A DNA stretch of 64,000 nucleotides from Enterococcus innesii. GTDB taxonomy: Bacteria; Bacillota; Bacilli; Lactobacillales; Enterococcaceae. Shown one piece after another: positions 41,255 to 49,227 of this stretch (its first letter is position 1; each line of letters starts with the position of its first letter). Made by a program: the position numbers and the translations under genes. The DNA lies in contig JAHHEN010000007.1 of the NCBI GenBank assembly GCA_018982785.1, positions 1-64,000 on the forward strand. The letters are read 5' to 3'. The notes beneath the pieces were generated by a model, which worked only from the letters and a program-made list of their open reading frames with translations, searched no databases and was not told the origin of the DNA.

Positions 41255-41572
41255 CTATTTGATATTTTGTTCTACCACAGCAGCTAATTTTTCAATGCCC
41301 ATCGGTATCGGTACGTAGGCTTGAGGCGGAATATTCACGATTGGCCGCTGGTGCTTGATGGCAGCTTTTTCTAGATTCGCAAAATACATTTTGGTTTGCG
41401 GGCTGACTAAGTATAAGTCGTAGTCATCTTTGGCGATCGTGGCTGCTCCTTGTGATGCAGAAGTGGCATCTAGTTCGATCTCTTTTCCTCGCTCTCTAAA
41501 ATATTCCGTCGTTTTTTTGGCAATGACAGATGAAGACATGCCTCCTGCACAAATGATCAATGCTTTTTTCAT
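41255..41572 (-). CDS. PTS lactose/cellobiose-type EIIB
   Basis: The 105-residue phosphotransfer protein has the active Cys in the N-terminal loop ALIICAGGMSSSVIAKK, followed by the DLYLVSPQTKMYF strand region. It passes phosphate from EIIA to the sugar bound by EIIC. ATG 41572 has AAGGAGGAAAAC upstream, and the 12-codon extension upstream lacks one. First gene of the operon. A cre-like site lies 150 bases upstream. Confidence 0.93.
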   Translation of the reverse strand: MKKALIICAGGMSSSVIAKKTTEYFRERGKEIELDATSASQGAATIAKDDYDLYLVSPQTKMYFANLEKAAIKHQRPIVNIPPQAYVPIPMGIEKLAAVVEQNIK

Positions 41573-41721
41573 ATTGTTTTCCTCCTTAACGAATACACTC
41601 ATTTTCACTATCTATGTTCAGTAGCTGCTAAATAGTAGTGTAGTACTGCTTTTCCTTACGTTGAATAAAACAGTTGCTATCCTGATTTAGCATGGCAATG
41701 GGTTGATAATGCCATCATAAT

Positions 41722-41735
41722 AGATAGCGCTTTCT
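41722..41735 (-). promoter_or_regulatory. cre-like site upstream of the cellobiose-type PTS operon
   Basis: AGAAAGCGCTATCT is a near palindrome matching cre (TGWAAGCGYTWNCA) except at the outer bases. Glucose repression through CcpA would fit a beta-glucoside PTS. No clear -35/-10 pair was found in 41573-41830. Confidence 0.4.
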
Positions 41736-41830
41736 TTTTGAACACAAGGTGTTTCCTTATCGATGCGGAAGCAATTTAGATGCTACTAGTTTCATTCTAT
41801 AAGAACCCCATTCAAAAAATGACCGAAAAA

Positions 41831-41866
41831 AATAGCTTTACTTGTCTTTTCTCCAAGTAAAGCTTT
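41831..41866 (-). terminator. terminator after the GT8 gene
   Basis: Stem AGCTTTACTTG/CAAGTAAAGCT with loop GAGAAAAGA, followed on the minus strand by ATTTTTTT. Confidence 0.85.
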
Positions 41867-41871
41867 CTTCC

Positions 41872-42711
41872 TCACACTTTATTTGATTGTTCCTCTTCAA
41901 ACTTCCGCCGTTCATTTTCTACATATTTGTATAACGAACCGTAGCGGCTGCGATAGCCTTTCTTCCATGGTTTCTCTTTGCCGCAAAAATGCAGCAGAAC
42001 GGTATGTTCGATGACCCAATCCAAACTCCATTCCCCTAGGCTAATCGTCTCATACGTACGGTTTTTCCGTACATCATAGTTATAGAGCTGATCAGGAATC
42101 GCCAGCACCCGATCACCATATAACCCATTCAAAATATCTTGATCCGGCAAAAAGAGGTTCAAATGATTTTTCTCAATGAAGGCTGCGATCTCTGTTTCTT
42201 TGACCTCTTGCCGTAGCTGATGCACGTTCATCAGCAAAACGCCTGAATTATAGTAGCCTTCCGACTCATAATTGCGCAAACGGACTTTATTGATGACTGT
42301 TGTCACTTCTGTCAGTTTAGAATGGCTGGCGGCGGCATACAGAAAATCCCCTAACGTCAGCTCATACAAGGGGCGCAAATCATTGATGCACAAAATATCC
42401 GCATCTAGATACAGGATTTTTTCCACCTGCTGCGGCAAGTAATTTTGTGCCAACAATCGATAGTAGATCGACTCTGGGTAGCGGTCACTAACTGGCGCGG
42501 TTTTAAAGATCGAACCAGAACCGATGATGACGGGATGATAGGTCATCGCCAATTTTTGACAAAAGGCCTCTAGCTCTGCACCTTGTCTCAATTCTTTTTC
42601 TTGTAAGACATAGACATCAAAAGATGCTGCTGTCGTATGACGTTTGATTGAATATAACGTTGTTTTTAATTGTTCACTGAATCGATCATCAATCGCAAAA
42701 AGTAGATTCAT
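41872..42711 (-). CDS. family 8 glycosyltransferase
   Basis: The 279-residue GT-A fold enzyme transfers a hexose (galactose or glucose) from a nucleotide sugar. The start MNLLFAIDDRFSEQLKTTL is typical for GT8. The metal site DxD is in KILYLDADILCINDL. The acceptor side has YYNSGVLLMNV, FLPDQDILN and LLHFCGKEKPWKKG. Likely target is a cell-envelope glycan or lipid, inferred only. ATG 42711 has GAGGAG upstream, and longer in-frame starts overlap that site. Monocistronic. Confidence 0.88.
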   Translation of the reverse strand: MNLLFAIDDRFSEQLKTTLYSIKRHTTAASFDVYVLQEKELRQGAELEAFCQKLAMTYHPVIIGSGSIFKTAPVSDRYPESIYYRLLAQNYLPQQVEKILYLDADILCINDLRPLYELTLGDFLYAAASHSKLTEVTTVINKVRLRNYESEGYYNSGVLLMNVHQLRQEVKETEIAAFIEKNHLNLFLPDQDILNGLYGDRVLAIPDQLYNYDVRKNRTYETISLGEWSLDWVIEHTVLLHFCGKEKPWKKGYRSRYGSLYKYVENERRKFEEEQSNKV

Positions 42712-42862
42712 GCTCTTGTTCACTCCTCTGTTACTGGTTGCGTGCTCGTTTTTGGAAAAATCGAACGCAGTTGCCCGCATCTTCTGCTCTTCTAGTATAC
42801 CCGATTTTTAGTCATTCTTTCAGTGAAATAGCCTTTCCAGTGAAAACCATCCCTTGGAAACG

Positions 42863-42898
42863 CAAAAAAATGCTGTTCCATCCAATGAATGAAACAGC
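42863..42898 (-). terminator. terminator after the FMN-reductase pair
   Basis: TGCTGTT and AACAGCA pair with TCAT/ATGG extending the stem, followed by TTTTTTT on the minus strand. Confidence 0.85.
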
Positions 42899-42935
42899 AA
42901 ATGATCGATGATAAATGGTGACATCCTAAAACAGA

Positions 42936-43457
42936 TCAGCGAATCGTGGCAAAAGCCGTTGACCACAACAACAATTCATCTAGCATGTCATTGACACCTG
43001 CAGCCATGTGCGCACCTGGTTTGAAGGTACTGAAATTTTCAAAATCAGTGAAGAGATTGAAGGCTGGGTTAGTCCGCACGGTGGCAACTTTTTGTTCAGC
43101 TAATACGTTGCGCAATTGTTCAGCGGCACGAATCCCACCGCCAGAACCATAACTGACGATCCCAGCTGCTTTATCAAACCATTCTTCCCGAGCAGAATCT
43201 ACGGCGTTTTTCAAGGAAGCTGCAAAACCGTGGTTGTATTCTTGCACGATGAAGATATAGCCATCTAACTCAGCGATTTTTTTGTTCCATGCCATGTTTG
43301 GCTCAGCCGTTCCCATAAACGGTAAATCAAATGCCTTTACATCAACGATCTCAAACTGATGCTCTGACCGTTGAGTAGCAATTTCTTGAATATATGCTCC
43401 AACTTGCGGACTAACGCGTCCTTCTCTTGTACTGCCTAAAATAATACCAAATTTCAT
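42936..43457 (-). CDS. NADPH-dependent FMN reductase family protein, copy 1
   Basis: The 173-residue flavodoxin-like flavoprotein has the FMN phosphate loop GIILGSTREGRVSPQVG, FIVQEYNHGFAASLKNA and VSYGSGGGIRAAEQL. Relatives reduce quinones, azo dyes, chromate or nitro compounds with NAD(P)H. It is about 70 percent identical by eye to the upstream gene (43493-44098), so a tandem duplication is evident. The ATG at 43457 has AGGAGG upstream. It ends at the 42863-42898 terminator. Confidence 0.88.
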   Translation of the reverse strand: MKFGIILGSTREGRVSPQVGAYIQEIATQRSEHQFEIVDVKAFDLPFMGTAEPNMAWNKKIAELDGYIFIVQEYNHGFAASLKNAVDSAREEWFDKAAGIVSYGSGGGIRAAEQLRNVLAEQKVATVRTNPAFNLFTDFENFSTFKPGAHMAAGVNDMLDELLLWSTAFATIR

Positions 43458-43492
43458 GATAGGTTCCTCCTAAGATTGTTTTCGTTTGTTTT

Positions 43493-44098
43493 TTAACGAT
43501 TGGCAAATGTGTCTGCCCAGTCCAATAATTCCGTCAACATATCGTTCATTCCTGCCGTCATATGTTCGCCAGGAGTAAAGGTGGCAAAATTTTCAAAATC
43601 AGTAAATAAGTTGAAGGCTGGATTAGTGCGCACCGTGGCTACTTTTTGTTCCGCCAAAATCAAGCGAACTTGCTCAGCGGCCCGAATCCCTCCTGCTGAA
43701 CCATAGCTGACGATTGCTGCTGCTTTGTTGAACCATTCCTCGCGGGCGCTGTCCAACGCATTTTTCAAGGAAGCCGAGACCCCATGATTGTATTCTTGCA
43801 CGATGAAGATGTAGCCATCTAATTCAGCGATTTTTTCGTTCCACGCTTGGTTCGCTTCGCCTGTACCCATAAAGGGTAAGTCGTAGTCTTTGATATCAAT
43901 GATTTCAAACGAGCGGTCGTTATGTGCTCGTGCTGTTTGTAACACGTAATTGGCTACTTGCGGACTCACGCGGCCTTCTCTCGTACTGCCAACGATGATT
44001 CCGATTTTTTGCGCTTTTTTCTTTTCTGGGGTACGATACACCTCTTTAATCACTTCTTTTTCAATTATTTGTTCTTTTTTCCCAAATCCAAAGACCAT
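43493..44098 (-). CDS. NADPH-dependent FMN reductase family protein, copy 2 with N-terminal extension
   Basis: The 201-residue protein has the same fold as copy 1 (GIIVGSTREGRVSPQVA, FIVQEYNHGVSASLKNA, VSYGSAGGIRAAEQV). About 30 extra N-terminal residues (MVFGFGKKEQIIEKEVIKEV...) are strongly charged and probably helical. The start is ATG 44098 with AAGGAGTAC upstream. The promoter at 44142-44171 carries an inverted repeat. Divergent from the MarR-ABC operon, and probably part of the same stress response. Confidence 0.88.
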   Translation of the reverse strand: MVFGFGKKEQIIEKEVIKEVYRTPEKKKAQKIGIIVGSTREGRVSPQVANYVLQTARAHNDRSFEIIDIKDYDLPFMGTGEANQAWNEKIAELDGYIFIVQEYNHGVSASLKNALDSAREEWFNKAAAIVSYGSAGGIRAAEQVRLILAEQKVATVRTNPAFNLFTDFENFATFTPGEHMTAGMNDMLTELLDWADTFANR

Positions 44099-44141
44099 TC
44101 TTTTGTACTCCTTATATTGTGTTTTCTTAAACGATGGACTC

Positions 44142-44171
44142 AGCATACCAAACTTACTTTTAGTAAGTCAA
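44142..44171 (-). promoter_or_regulatory. promoter and operator of the FMN-reductase pair
   Basis: Minus strand: TTGACT, 18 bases, TATGCT. The inverted repeat ACTTAC-N5-GTAAGT (44152-44168) fills the spacer. A related half-site, GCTTACTTTTTGTTAG, follows at 44178-44193. It resembles operators of thiol-redox HxlR/YodB-type repressors, by memory. Confidence 0.55.
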
Positions 44172-44215
44172 TCCTTTTGCTTACTTTTTGTTAGAAAAAA
44201 ACAAACTATTTTCTC

Positions 44216-44273
44216 TTGACATTCGTTCGGCACCGAACTATAATCAATCCATCGATATCGTTAGGTACCGAAC
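44216..44273 (+). promoter_or_regulatory. consensus promoter with two MarR-type operators
   Basis: TTGACA (44216-44221), exactly 17 bases, TATAAT (44239-44244). The spacer contains the 14-base palindrome GTTCGGCACCGAAC (44225-44238). A second copy, GTTAGGTACCGAAC, lies at 44260-44273, 35 bases away centre to centre, before the marR start. A perfect promoter with embedded operators indicates strong repression, probably by the MarR protein encoded next. Confidence 0.85.
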
Positions 44274-44297
44274 AATAATCCAAAAGGAGTGTTCTCA

Positions 44298-45143
44298 ATG
44301 AGTACAATGACCGATCACTTAATGAAACAGCTTCGTTTTATCAGCGAAGCCAGCAATGCCTTTATGAGCCAAAACAACCAACGCCTTTCTGGACAGCAAC
44401 GCGTCCTTGCCGTTTTAAACTTAGAAGATGGCTTGGTGCAAAATTACCTCGCAGAAGTTTTAGATTTACGGCCAAGTTCCTTGGCAGAACTATTGAAGAA
44501 AATGGAAAACAGTGGGGATATCCAGCGCAAAGAAGATGCAGCCGACAAACGGATCAAACGAATCTATCTGACAGAGACTGGACAAAAAAAAGCAGAAAAA
44601 TTACTGGCACAAAAAGAAGCCGCCAACAGTCAAACATTTTTTGCTGGGTTAACAGAGGAAGAACAAACCGAATTTGCCCGTCTGCTTGAAAACATTGCTG
44701 CTGGATGGGAGGCTGACTTTCAGCAACAGACGCAACGCTTTGTTGATCCCATGGATCGTCTGCAAGCCATGCAGGAGATCCGGGAACAAATGATGAAGCA
44801 ATGGGGTGGAAATTGGCAGGAAATGACGAATGAGGATCGTCGAAAGATGAGCCAACAAATGAAAGCTGCTTGGCAAGACATGGGCGTTGACGAGCGGCGC
44901 CAAATGAAAAAACAGATCAAGGAAGCCATGCGGCAAATGCCATTTCCTGGACATCGCGGCATGTTTGGCAATCGGCCATTTGAGCCATTTGAACCGTTTG
45001 ATAATAGCGAAGCGAATGATCCACGGTACACATGGGTAAAAGGCAACTTTTTTGATGCCTACGGGTTTGGACAAGACCACAAATCAAACCCGACTTCCAC
45101 TTCTAAAGACGAAACAGCCGAGGAGGATTGGCAGGATTTCTAA
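44298..45143 (+). CDS. MarR-family regulator with long C-terminal extension
   Basis: The 281-residue protein is about twice the usual MarR length. Residues 1-145 form the MarR winged helix (VQNYLAEVLDLRPSSLAELL, then the wing KEDAADKRIKRIYLTETG). The extension has a helical, Met- and charge-rich part (EIREQMMKQWGGNWQEM, DERRQMKKQIKEAMRQM), a Pro/Phe stretch (RPFEPFEPF) and an acidic tail ending AEEDWQDF. The ATG at 44298 has AAAAGGAG upstream. It is probably autoregulated through the two operators upstream and controls the ABC exporter 59 bases downstream. The function of the extension is unknown. Confidence 0.85.
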   Translation: MSTMTDHLMKQLRFISEASNAFMSQNNQRLSGQQRVLAVLNLEDGLVQNYLAEVLDLRPSSLAELLKKMENSGDIQRKEDAADKRIKRIYLTETGQKKAEKLLAQKEAANSQTFFAGLTEEEQTEFARLLENIAAGWEADFQQQTQRFVDPMDRLQAMQEIREQMMKQWGGNWQEMTNEDRRKMSQQMKAAWQDMGVDERRQMKKQIKEAMRQMPFPGHRGMFGNRPFEPFEPFDNSEANDPRYTWVKGNFFDAYGFGQDHKSNPTSTSKDETAEEDWQDF

Positions 45144-45202
45144 TAGCACTTAATTAAAAAGAAAAAGCGGTAAGCCCTCTTGCTTGCTGCGGAGGAAAAC
45201 GA

Positions 45203-46956
45203 ATGGAAACAACGACACCAACAGTGAACAAAAACAAATTTAAAATGAAAGACTTTATCCACCTGATCGTCAGTGTCAACCCCAAGAAAGGCTTGTTTCT
45301 TTTAGGGATGCTCTTTAGCCTGATCACAAGTGCCGCCAGTTTGGTCGTGCCGCAGCTGACGAAAACGCTAGTCGATGCCAGTGGCACGCCCACGTTCAGC
45401 ACCTCCATGCTGGTCGTTTTGATCCTAGCCTTTGTGCTGCAATTAGGCGTAGGTACTTTAGGCGGCTTTCTCTTGCGCTATGTGGGAGAAAGTGCCGTGA
45501 AAACATTGCGGGAACGTCTTTGGAAACATCTGCTGCATTTGCCAGTCAGCTATTTTGATGACCACAAGTCGGGGGAAAGCAGTTCGCGACTCGTCAACGA
45601 TACTTCCGTGATCAAAGAACTAGTCACCTCGCAATTTCCCAGCTTTGTCACTGGCTTGATCCAATTGGTTGGTTCGATGATCATCTTGTTTTTGATGGAT
45701 TGGCAGATGGCGGCGATCATGTTCAGTGCGGTGCCTTTGATCACCTTGATCATGTGGCCGATCGGCAAGATCATGTCGAAACTAGGACGCCAGCTGCAAG
45801 CAGCGACTGCCGATTTCAATGCGGATGCTAGCGAAAAACTCTCAGAGATCCGTTTGATCAAAGCCAGCAACGGAGAAGCCAGTGAACAGGAAAACGGTCG
45901 GCGCAACATTGGGGCAATTTTTACCCTCGGGGTCAAGGATGCGAAAGTTAGTGCGATTTTGCAGCCAATCATGACGACGGCCATGCTGGGCTTACTCGTA
46001 GGAATCCTCGGTTATGGCGCGATCCGCGTCCAAGCCGGCACCTTGACGAGCGGCGCATTGATCGCTTTTTTCTACTGTATCTCTTTAATATTATTGCGCC
46101 TGTGACGACGTTTGCGATGTTCTTTTCGCAAGTTCAAAAAGCGATGGGTGCTACGGAACGGATCCAAGAAATTTTGGATACGCCGCTGGAGCCGATCCAG
46201 GCAGCACCTAAAGCCGCCATCGATGGCGCTGTCTTACGGGCAGAACAGATCGATTTCAGTTACGATCCCAAACGGCCGATTTTGCAAAACATTTCTTTTG
46301 AAGCCAAGCCCAACACCGTGATTGCTTTTGCGGGACCAAGCGGCGGTGGAAAATCCACGATTTTTGCTTTACTAGAACGCTTTTATGAACCCACTAGCGG
46401 GCGCTTGCTGATTGGTGAACAGCCGATAGCTGACATTGATCTGCAAAACTGGCGGGCACAGATCGGCTATGTTTCCCAAGACAGTGCGGTCTTTGCCGGT
46501 ACGATTCGGGAAAACTTGCAATACGGATTGGGACGGACGCTGTCAGAGGAGGAATTGTGGCAAGGACTGGCATTGGCTTATGCCGATCAGTTCGTCCAAG
46601 AGTTCCCCGAAAAACTAGAAACACAAATCGGCGAACGCGGCGTCAAACTATCTGGCGGGCAAAAACAACGGATCGCCATCGCACGAGCATTCTTGCGAGA
46701 CCCCAAGCTGCTGATGCTGGATGAAGCGACCGCCAGCCTAGATTCTCAGTCGGAAGAAAAGGTCCAGCGGGCGTTAGATCATTTGATGGAAGGGCGCACG
46801 ACATTAGTGATTGCTCATCGCTTATCGACCATCGTGGATGCCGATCAAATTTACTTTATAGAAAAAGGTACCATTACCGGTCAAGGTACCCATGCAGAAT
46901 TGATCAGCAATCACCCGCTTTATGCTGCCTACGTGAATGAACAAATGATCAATTAA
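45203..46956 (+). pseudogene. ABC multidrug exporter, TMD-NBD half transporter (one-base frame break)
   Basis: Homodimeric exporter of the LmrA/BmrA type. Six membrane helices are in the first frame, with DHKSGESSSRLVNDTSVIKE typical of the coupling region. The second frame has Walker A FAGPSGGGKSTIF, Q-loop GYVSQDSAVFAGTIREN, signature LSGGQKQRIAIARA, Walker B LLMLDEATASLD and the switch His in LVIAHRLSTI. Frames change at a T6 run (46066-46071). One added base gives TSGALIAFF-LLYLFNIIAPVTTFAMFFSQ and 584 residues, the family length. GGAGGAAAAC precedes the ATG. Cotranscribed with the MarR gene, so a substrate-inducible efflux unit is likely. Confidence 0.88.
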
Positions 46957-46963
46957 AGAATAA

Positions 46964-46996
46964 AAACTGCTTATTGACGGATAAGCAGTTTTTTTC
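46964..46996. terminator. terminator after the ABC exporter
   Basis: AAAACTGCTTAT pairs with ATAAGCAGTTTTTTT around TGACGG. It may also serve the convergent minus-strand gene. Confidence 0.9.
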
Positions 46997-46998
46997 TA

Positions 46999-47364
46999 TT
47001 AGTCAACGGCTGAATGTTGCTTCTCTTCACGCGTCCCAGGCACTTGATTTACTCGCTGCAATTCTTTCAGCACCTGATTTTCTGCCCGCAAAAAATCCCG
47101 TTCGCTTTGGGCAGTAGCAAGCTTTCCTTGATAGACCAAGACTTCTTCTTGGTAGGTTTTGGCGGTCTTTTGGACTTCTTCTTCTAACTGGTCGATTTTA
47201 TGGGTCAATTCTTGATTGATCTGTTCATATTTTAGGTAAAGCTTTTGGGCATTTTCGATATTCGTTTGTTCCAAATTCGCTTTGCTGGATACTCGGGTAG
47301 CCAAATAAGTAAGTACACCAGTAATGAGTGACGGCAAGACAACTGTTACGATCGATGTATCCAT
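46999..47364 (-). CDS. small membrane-anchored coiled-coil protein (phage-like)
   Basis: No characterised family recognised. About 121 residues: an N-terminal hydrophobic helix (SIVTVVLPSLITGVLTYLAT) and then a long heptad-rich coiled coil from about residue 30 to 105 (KYEQINQELTHKIDQLEEEV). Such proteins are common in phage immunity regions. It diverges from an XRE-ImmA pair and its promoter (47409-47437) is covered by the same operators. ATG 47364 has GGGGAGG only four bases upstream, and ATG 47376 is an alternative without a good site. Confidence 0.7.
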   Translation of the reverse strand: MDTSIVTVVLPSLITGVLTYLATRVSSKANLEQTNIENAQKLYLKYEQINQELTHKIDQLEEEVQKTAKTYQEEVLVYQGKLATAQSERDFLRAENQVLKELQRVNQVPGTREEKQHSAVD

Positions 47365-47383
47365 GATCCTCCCCATTCTTTTC

Positions 47384-47490
47384 GATACGATTCATATCAT
47401 CTGTTTCCAGTATAAAAGATACGATTCGTATCGTCAACTGATGTGATATTTTTTATATCAAATAATACAAAAATAGATACAAATTATATC
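47384..47490. promoter_or_regulatory. four-operator switch region with divergent promoters
   Basis: Four 15-base dyads of form GATAYNNWTNRTATC stand at 47384-47398, 47418-47432, 47445-47459 and 47476-47490. The minus promoter TTGACG-17-TATACT (47437-47409) has the second dyad in its spacer, and the first lies just downstream of its start point. The plus promoter has an extended -10 TGCTATACT (47496-47504), with its -35 region inside the fourth dyad. This is the layout of a phage cI/cro-type control region, recognised probably by the XRE protein. Confidence 0.8.
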
Positions 47491-47526
47491 CAACGTGCTA
47501 TACTACAAAAAAGGAGGCGATCACTC

Positions 47527-47859
47527 ATGCTTGGCGAACGGCTAAGAACACTCAGACTACGAACCAATCAAACCCAACAGCAGATCGCAGATCAGCTAGG
47601 GATCACCCGCGCAGCGTATTCGCATTTCGAAAATGATCGTAACGAACCCGATGGCGAGACCATCGTCAAACTCGCAGAGATTTTTCAAGTATCCACCGAT
47701 TTTTTATTAGGCAGACAAGTCCCGGCAGGCTTTACTCCGCCCTCTGCAAAAGTTCAAACCGTTGCGGCCCATATTGATGATGACGTCACCGATGAGCAGA
47801 TGGAAGATATCCTCAGCTATATTGAATTTATAAAACAGCGGCACGCCCAAAAGGAATGA
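47527..47859 (+). CDS. XRE-family (cI-like) repressor
   Basis: The 110-residue protein has an N-terminal helix-turn-helix at about residues 3-57 (LRTLRLRTNQTQQQIADQLG, ITRAAYSHFENDRNEPDGET) and a short C-terminal part without a peptidase domain. This is typical of repressors cleaved by a separate ImmA-type protease. ATG 47527 has AAGGAGGCGATCACTC upstream, and the longer reading crosses the operators. Its stop overlaps the immA start (AATGATG), so they are coupled. Confidence 0.92.
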   Translation: MLGERLRTLRLRTNQTQQQIADQLGITRAAYSHFENDRNEPDGETIVKLAEIFQVSTDFLLGRQVPAGFTPPSAKVQTVAAHIDDDVTDEQMEDILSYIEFIKQRHAQKE

Positions 47860-48341
47860 TGGAAATGGATAAAGTAGAAGAACTGATGGCCGCCTACCCA
47901 GACTTGCACTTTATTTTCGATAAAAATATGCCTGATGGTCAGCAAGGATTGTACATCGATCACCATATTTACTTGAACCCTGACCAATCACAAGAAGACC
48001 TCTTGAGCACCATCGGTGAAGAAATCGGTCATTATCTGACCAGTGCTGGCGACATTACCGCCCAAGACACCAACGAAAAGCGCAAACAAGAACGCAAAGC
48101 CCGCGACATTGGTTCTGCGATCGTGGTCACGCCCTATGATATCATCGCTTGTTTTGAAGAAGGCTGCAAAACATTGGCGGCATGCGCTGATTTTTTAGGG
48201 GTTCCCCCACAAACCTTCAAAGATGCGGTCACGTATTATGCTCGCCGCTTTGACGGTATCAAAACCGAAGAAAACTATACCTTGTTTTTCCATATCGACG
48301 GCACGATTGAAGTTGTCAAAACCTTTGGCAATCAAGGTTAA
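47856..48341 (+). CDS. ImmA/IrrE-family metallopeptidase
   Basis: The 161-residue (or 158 if starting at ATG 47865, which is better spaced from AAGGA) putative zinc protease would cut the XRE repressor to derepress the region, as ImmA does for ImmR in ICEBs1. The zinc motif reads TIGEEIGHYLTSAGDIT. The first His of HExxH is Glu, a form I recall in many Gram-positive phage homologues. A C-terminal helical domain includes CADFLGVPPQTFKDAV. No integrase, recombinase or structural phage gene lies nearby. Confidence 0.88.
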   Translation: MMEMDKVEELMAAYPDLHFIFDKNMPDGQQGLYIDHHIYLNPDQSQEDLLSTIGEEIGHYLTSAGDITAQDTNEKRKQERKARDIGSAIVVTPYDIIACFEEGCKTLAACADFLGVPPQTFKDAVTYYARRFDGIKTEENYTLFFHIDGTIEVVKTFGNQG

Positions 48342-48353
48342 GCCTTTTTCACA

Positions 48354-48412
48354 CAAAAACAGACGTTCCTTTTCTGCTGCTAAAGGCAGCGTTGACGGAA
48401 CGTCTGTTTTTT
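48354..48412. terminator. bidirectional terminator
   Basis: AAAACAGACGTTCC pairs with GGAACGTCTGTTTT and encloses a second hairpin (CTGCTGC...GGCAGCG). It separates the XRE-ImmA module from the phn operon, whose last codons overlap its right edge. Confidence 0.85.
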
Positions 48413-49223
48413 ATCCTTGCATGTTGACCCGCATCAATACACGGTTCGGTCGATAGTTTTCTGAGGATTGATGAACCAGCGCACCTTCCTCAAAACGATA
48501 CAAATTGTATCCATAGCGTTCTTCAAAACGGACCATCCCATCGCCTTCATCTTCCCCGACAAACGACATACTTGCCACAGTATAGTAAGGGATCCCTGCG
48601 ATCGTTCCCGTAAACGCATGATGGGTATGTCCACTGAGAATACAAGAGATTTGATACTGCTGCAATAATGCTACCAAACGATCGGCACCGGCCCACGCCG
48701 GCGTGCTTGCTTGATAAGGCAACAAATGATGGTGCGTCACAAAGGCGATCTTTTTCTCTTTGAGCTGAGCCAGCGTGGCTTGCAGCCATTCAAACTGTCG
48801 CTCATCTACGATACCGTCGGCATAGCCATAACAGGAGTTATCGAAAGTCACGATCGCCAATGTCTCCGTTTCATAGACTTGATTAAAAGGCGTATCACTG
48901 GCGGTTTCTACTGACTTGCCTTGCCAGCCTTGGCGAAAATGCCGTTTGATATCGTGATTACCTAGCGTTACCACGAACGGCACTGAGCCAAAGGCTTTTT
49001 CTAAATATCTCTTCAAAGAGGCATAATCGGCAGGCGCGCCATCTTCGGTCAAATCGCCACTGATCACCACCAAATCGATCGCCCCTCGCGCCTTGGCATC
49101 CTGGATACACTCTTCCAGAGGAATCAAGGGATTTTGCATGGCTGCCAGCATTCCTTGATACCCTTCTTCACAAGGCAGGTAACTTTCTCGAAAATGGATA
49201 TCTGATATATGCAATACATTCAT
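48411..49223 (-). CDS. calcineurin-type metallophosphoesterase (Icc/CpdA-like)
   Basis: The 270-residue dinuclear-metal phosphoesterase has the metal ligands in the standard order: LHISDIHFRE, VISGDLTEDG, VTLGNHDIKRH, FVTHHHLLPY and LSGHTHHAF. No signal peptide, so cytosolic. Relatives hydrolyse cyclic nucleotides or phosphodiesters. It is the last gene of the phnD-C-E-E operon, four bases after phnE2, so it may split an imported phosphorus ester. The exact substrate is unknown. Confidence 0.88.
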   Translation of the reverse strand: MNVLHISDIHFRESYLPCEEGYQGMLAAMQNPLIPLEECIQDAKARGAIDLVVISGDLTEDGAPADYASLKRYLEKAFGSVPFVVTLGNHDIKRHFRQGWQGKSVETASDTPFNQVYETETLAIVTFDNSCYGYADGIVDERQFEWLQATLAQLKEKKIAFVTHHHLLPYQASTPAWAGADRLVALLQQYQISCILSGHTHHAFTGTIAGIPYYTVASMSFVGEDEGDGMVRFEERYGYNLYRFEEGALVHQSSENYRPNRVLMRVNMQG

Positions 49224-49227
49224 AGGT

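Noticed and set aside
41680-41730. Sigma-54 promoter (TGGCAT...TTGC) before the cellobiose-type PTS operon
   Set aside because: The GG and GC elements are 17 bases apart rather than about 12, and the regulator has no AAA+ domain.
46999-48341. A complete prophage around the XRE-ImmA genes
   Set aside because: No integrase, attachment repeat, replication or structural gene is visible; flanks are ordinary chromosomal operons.
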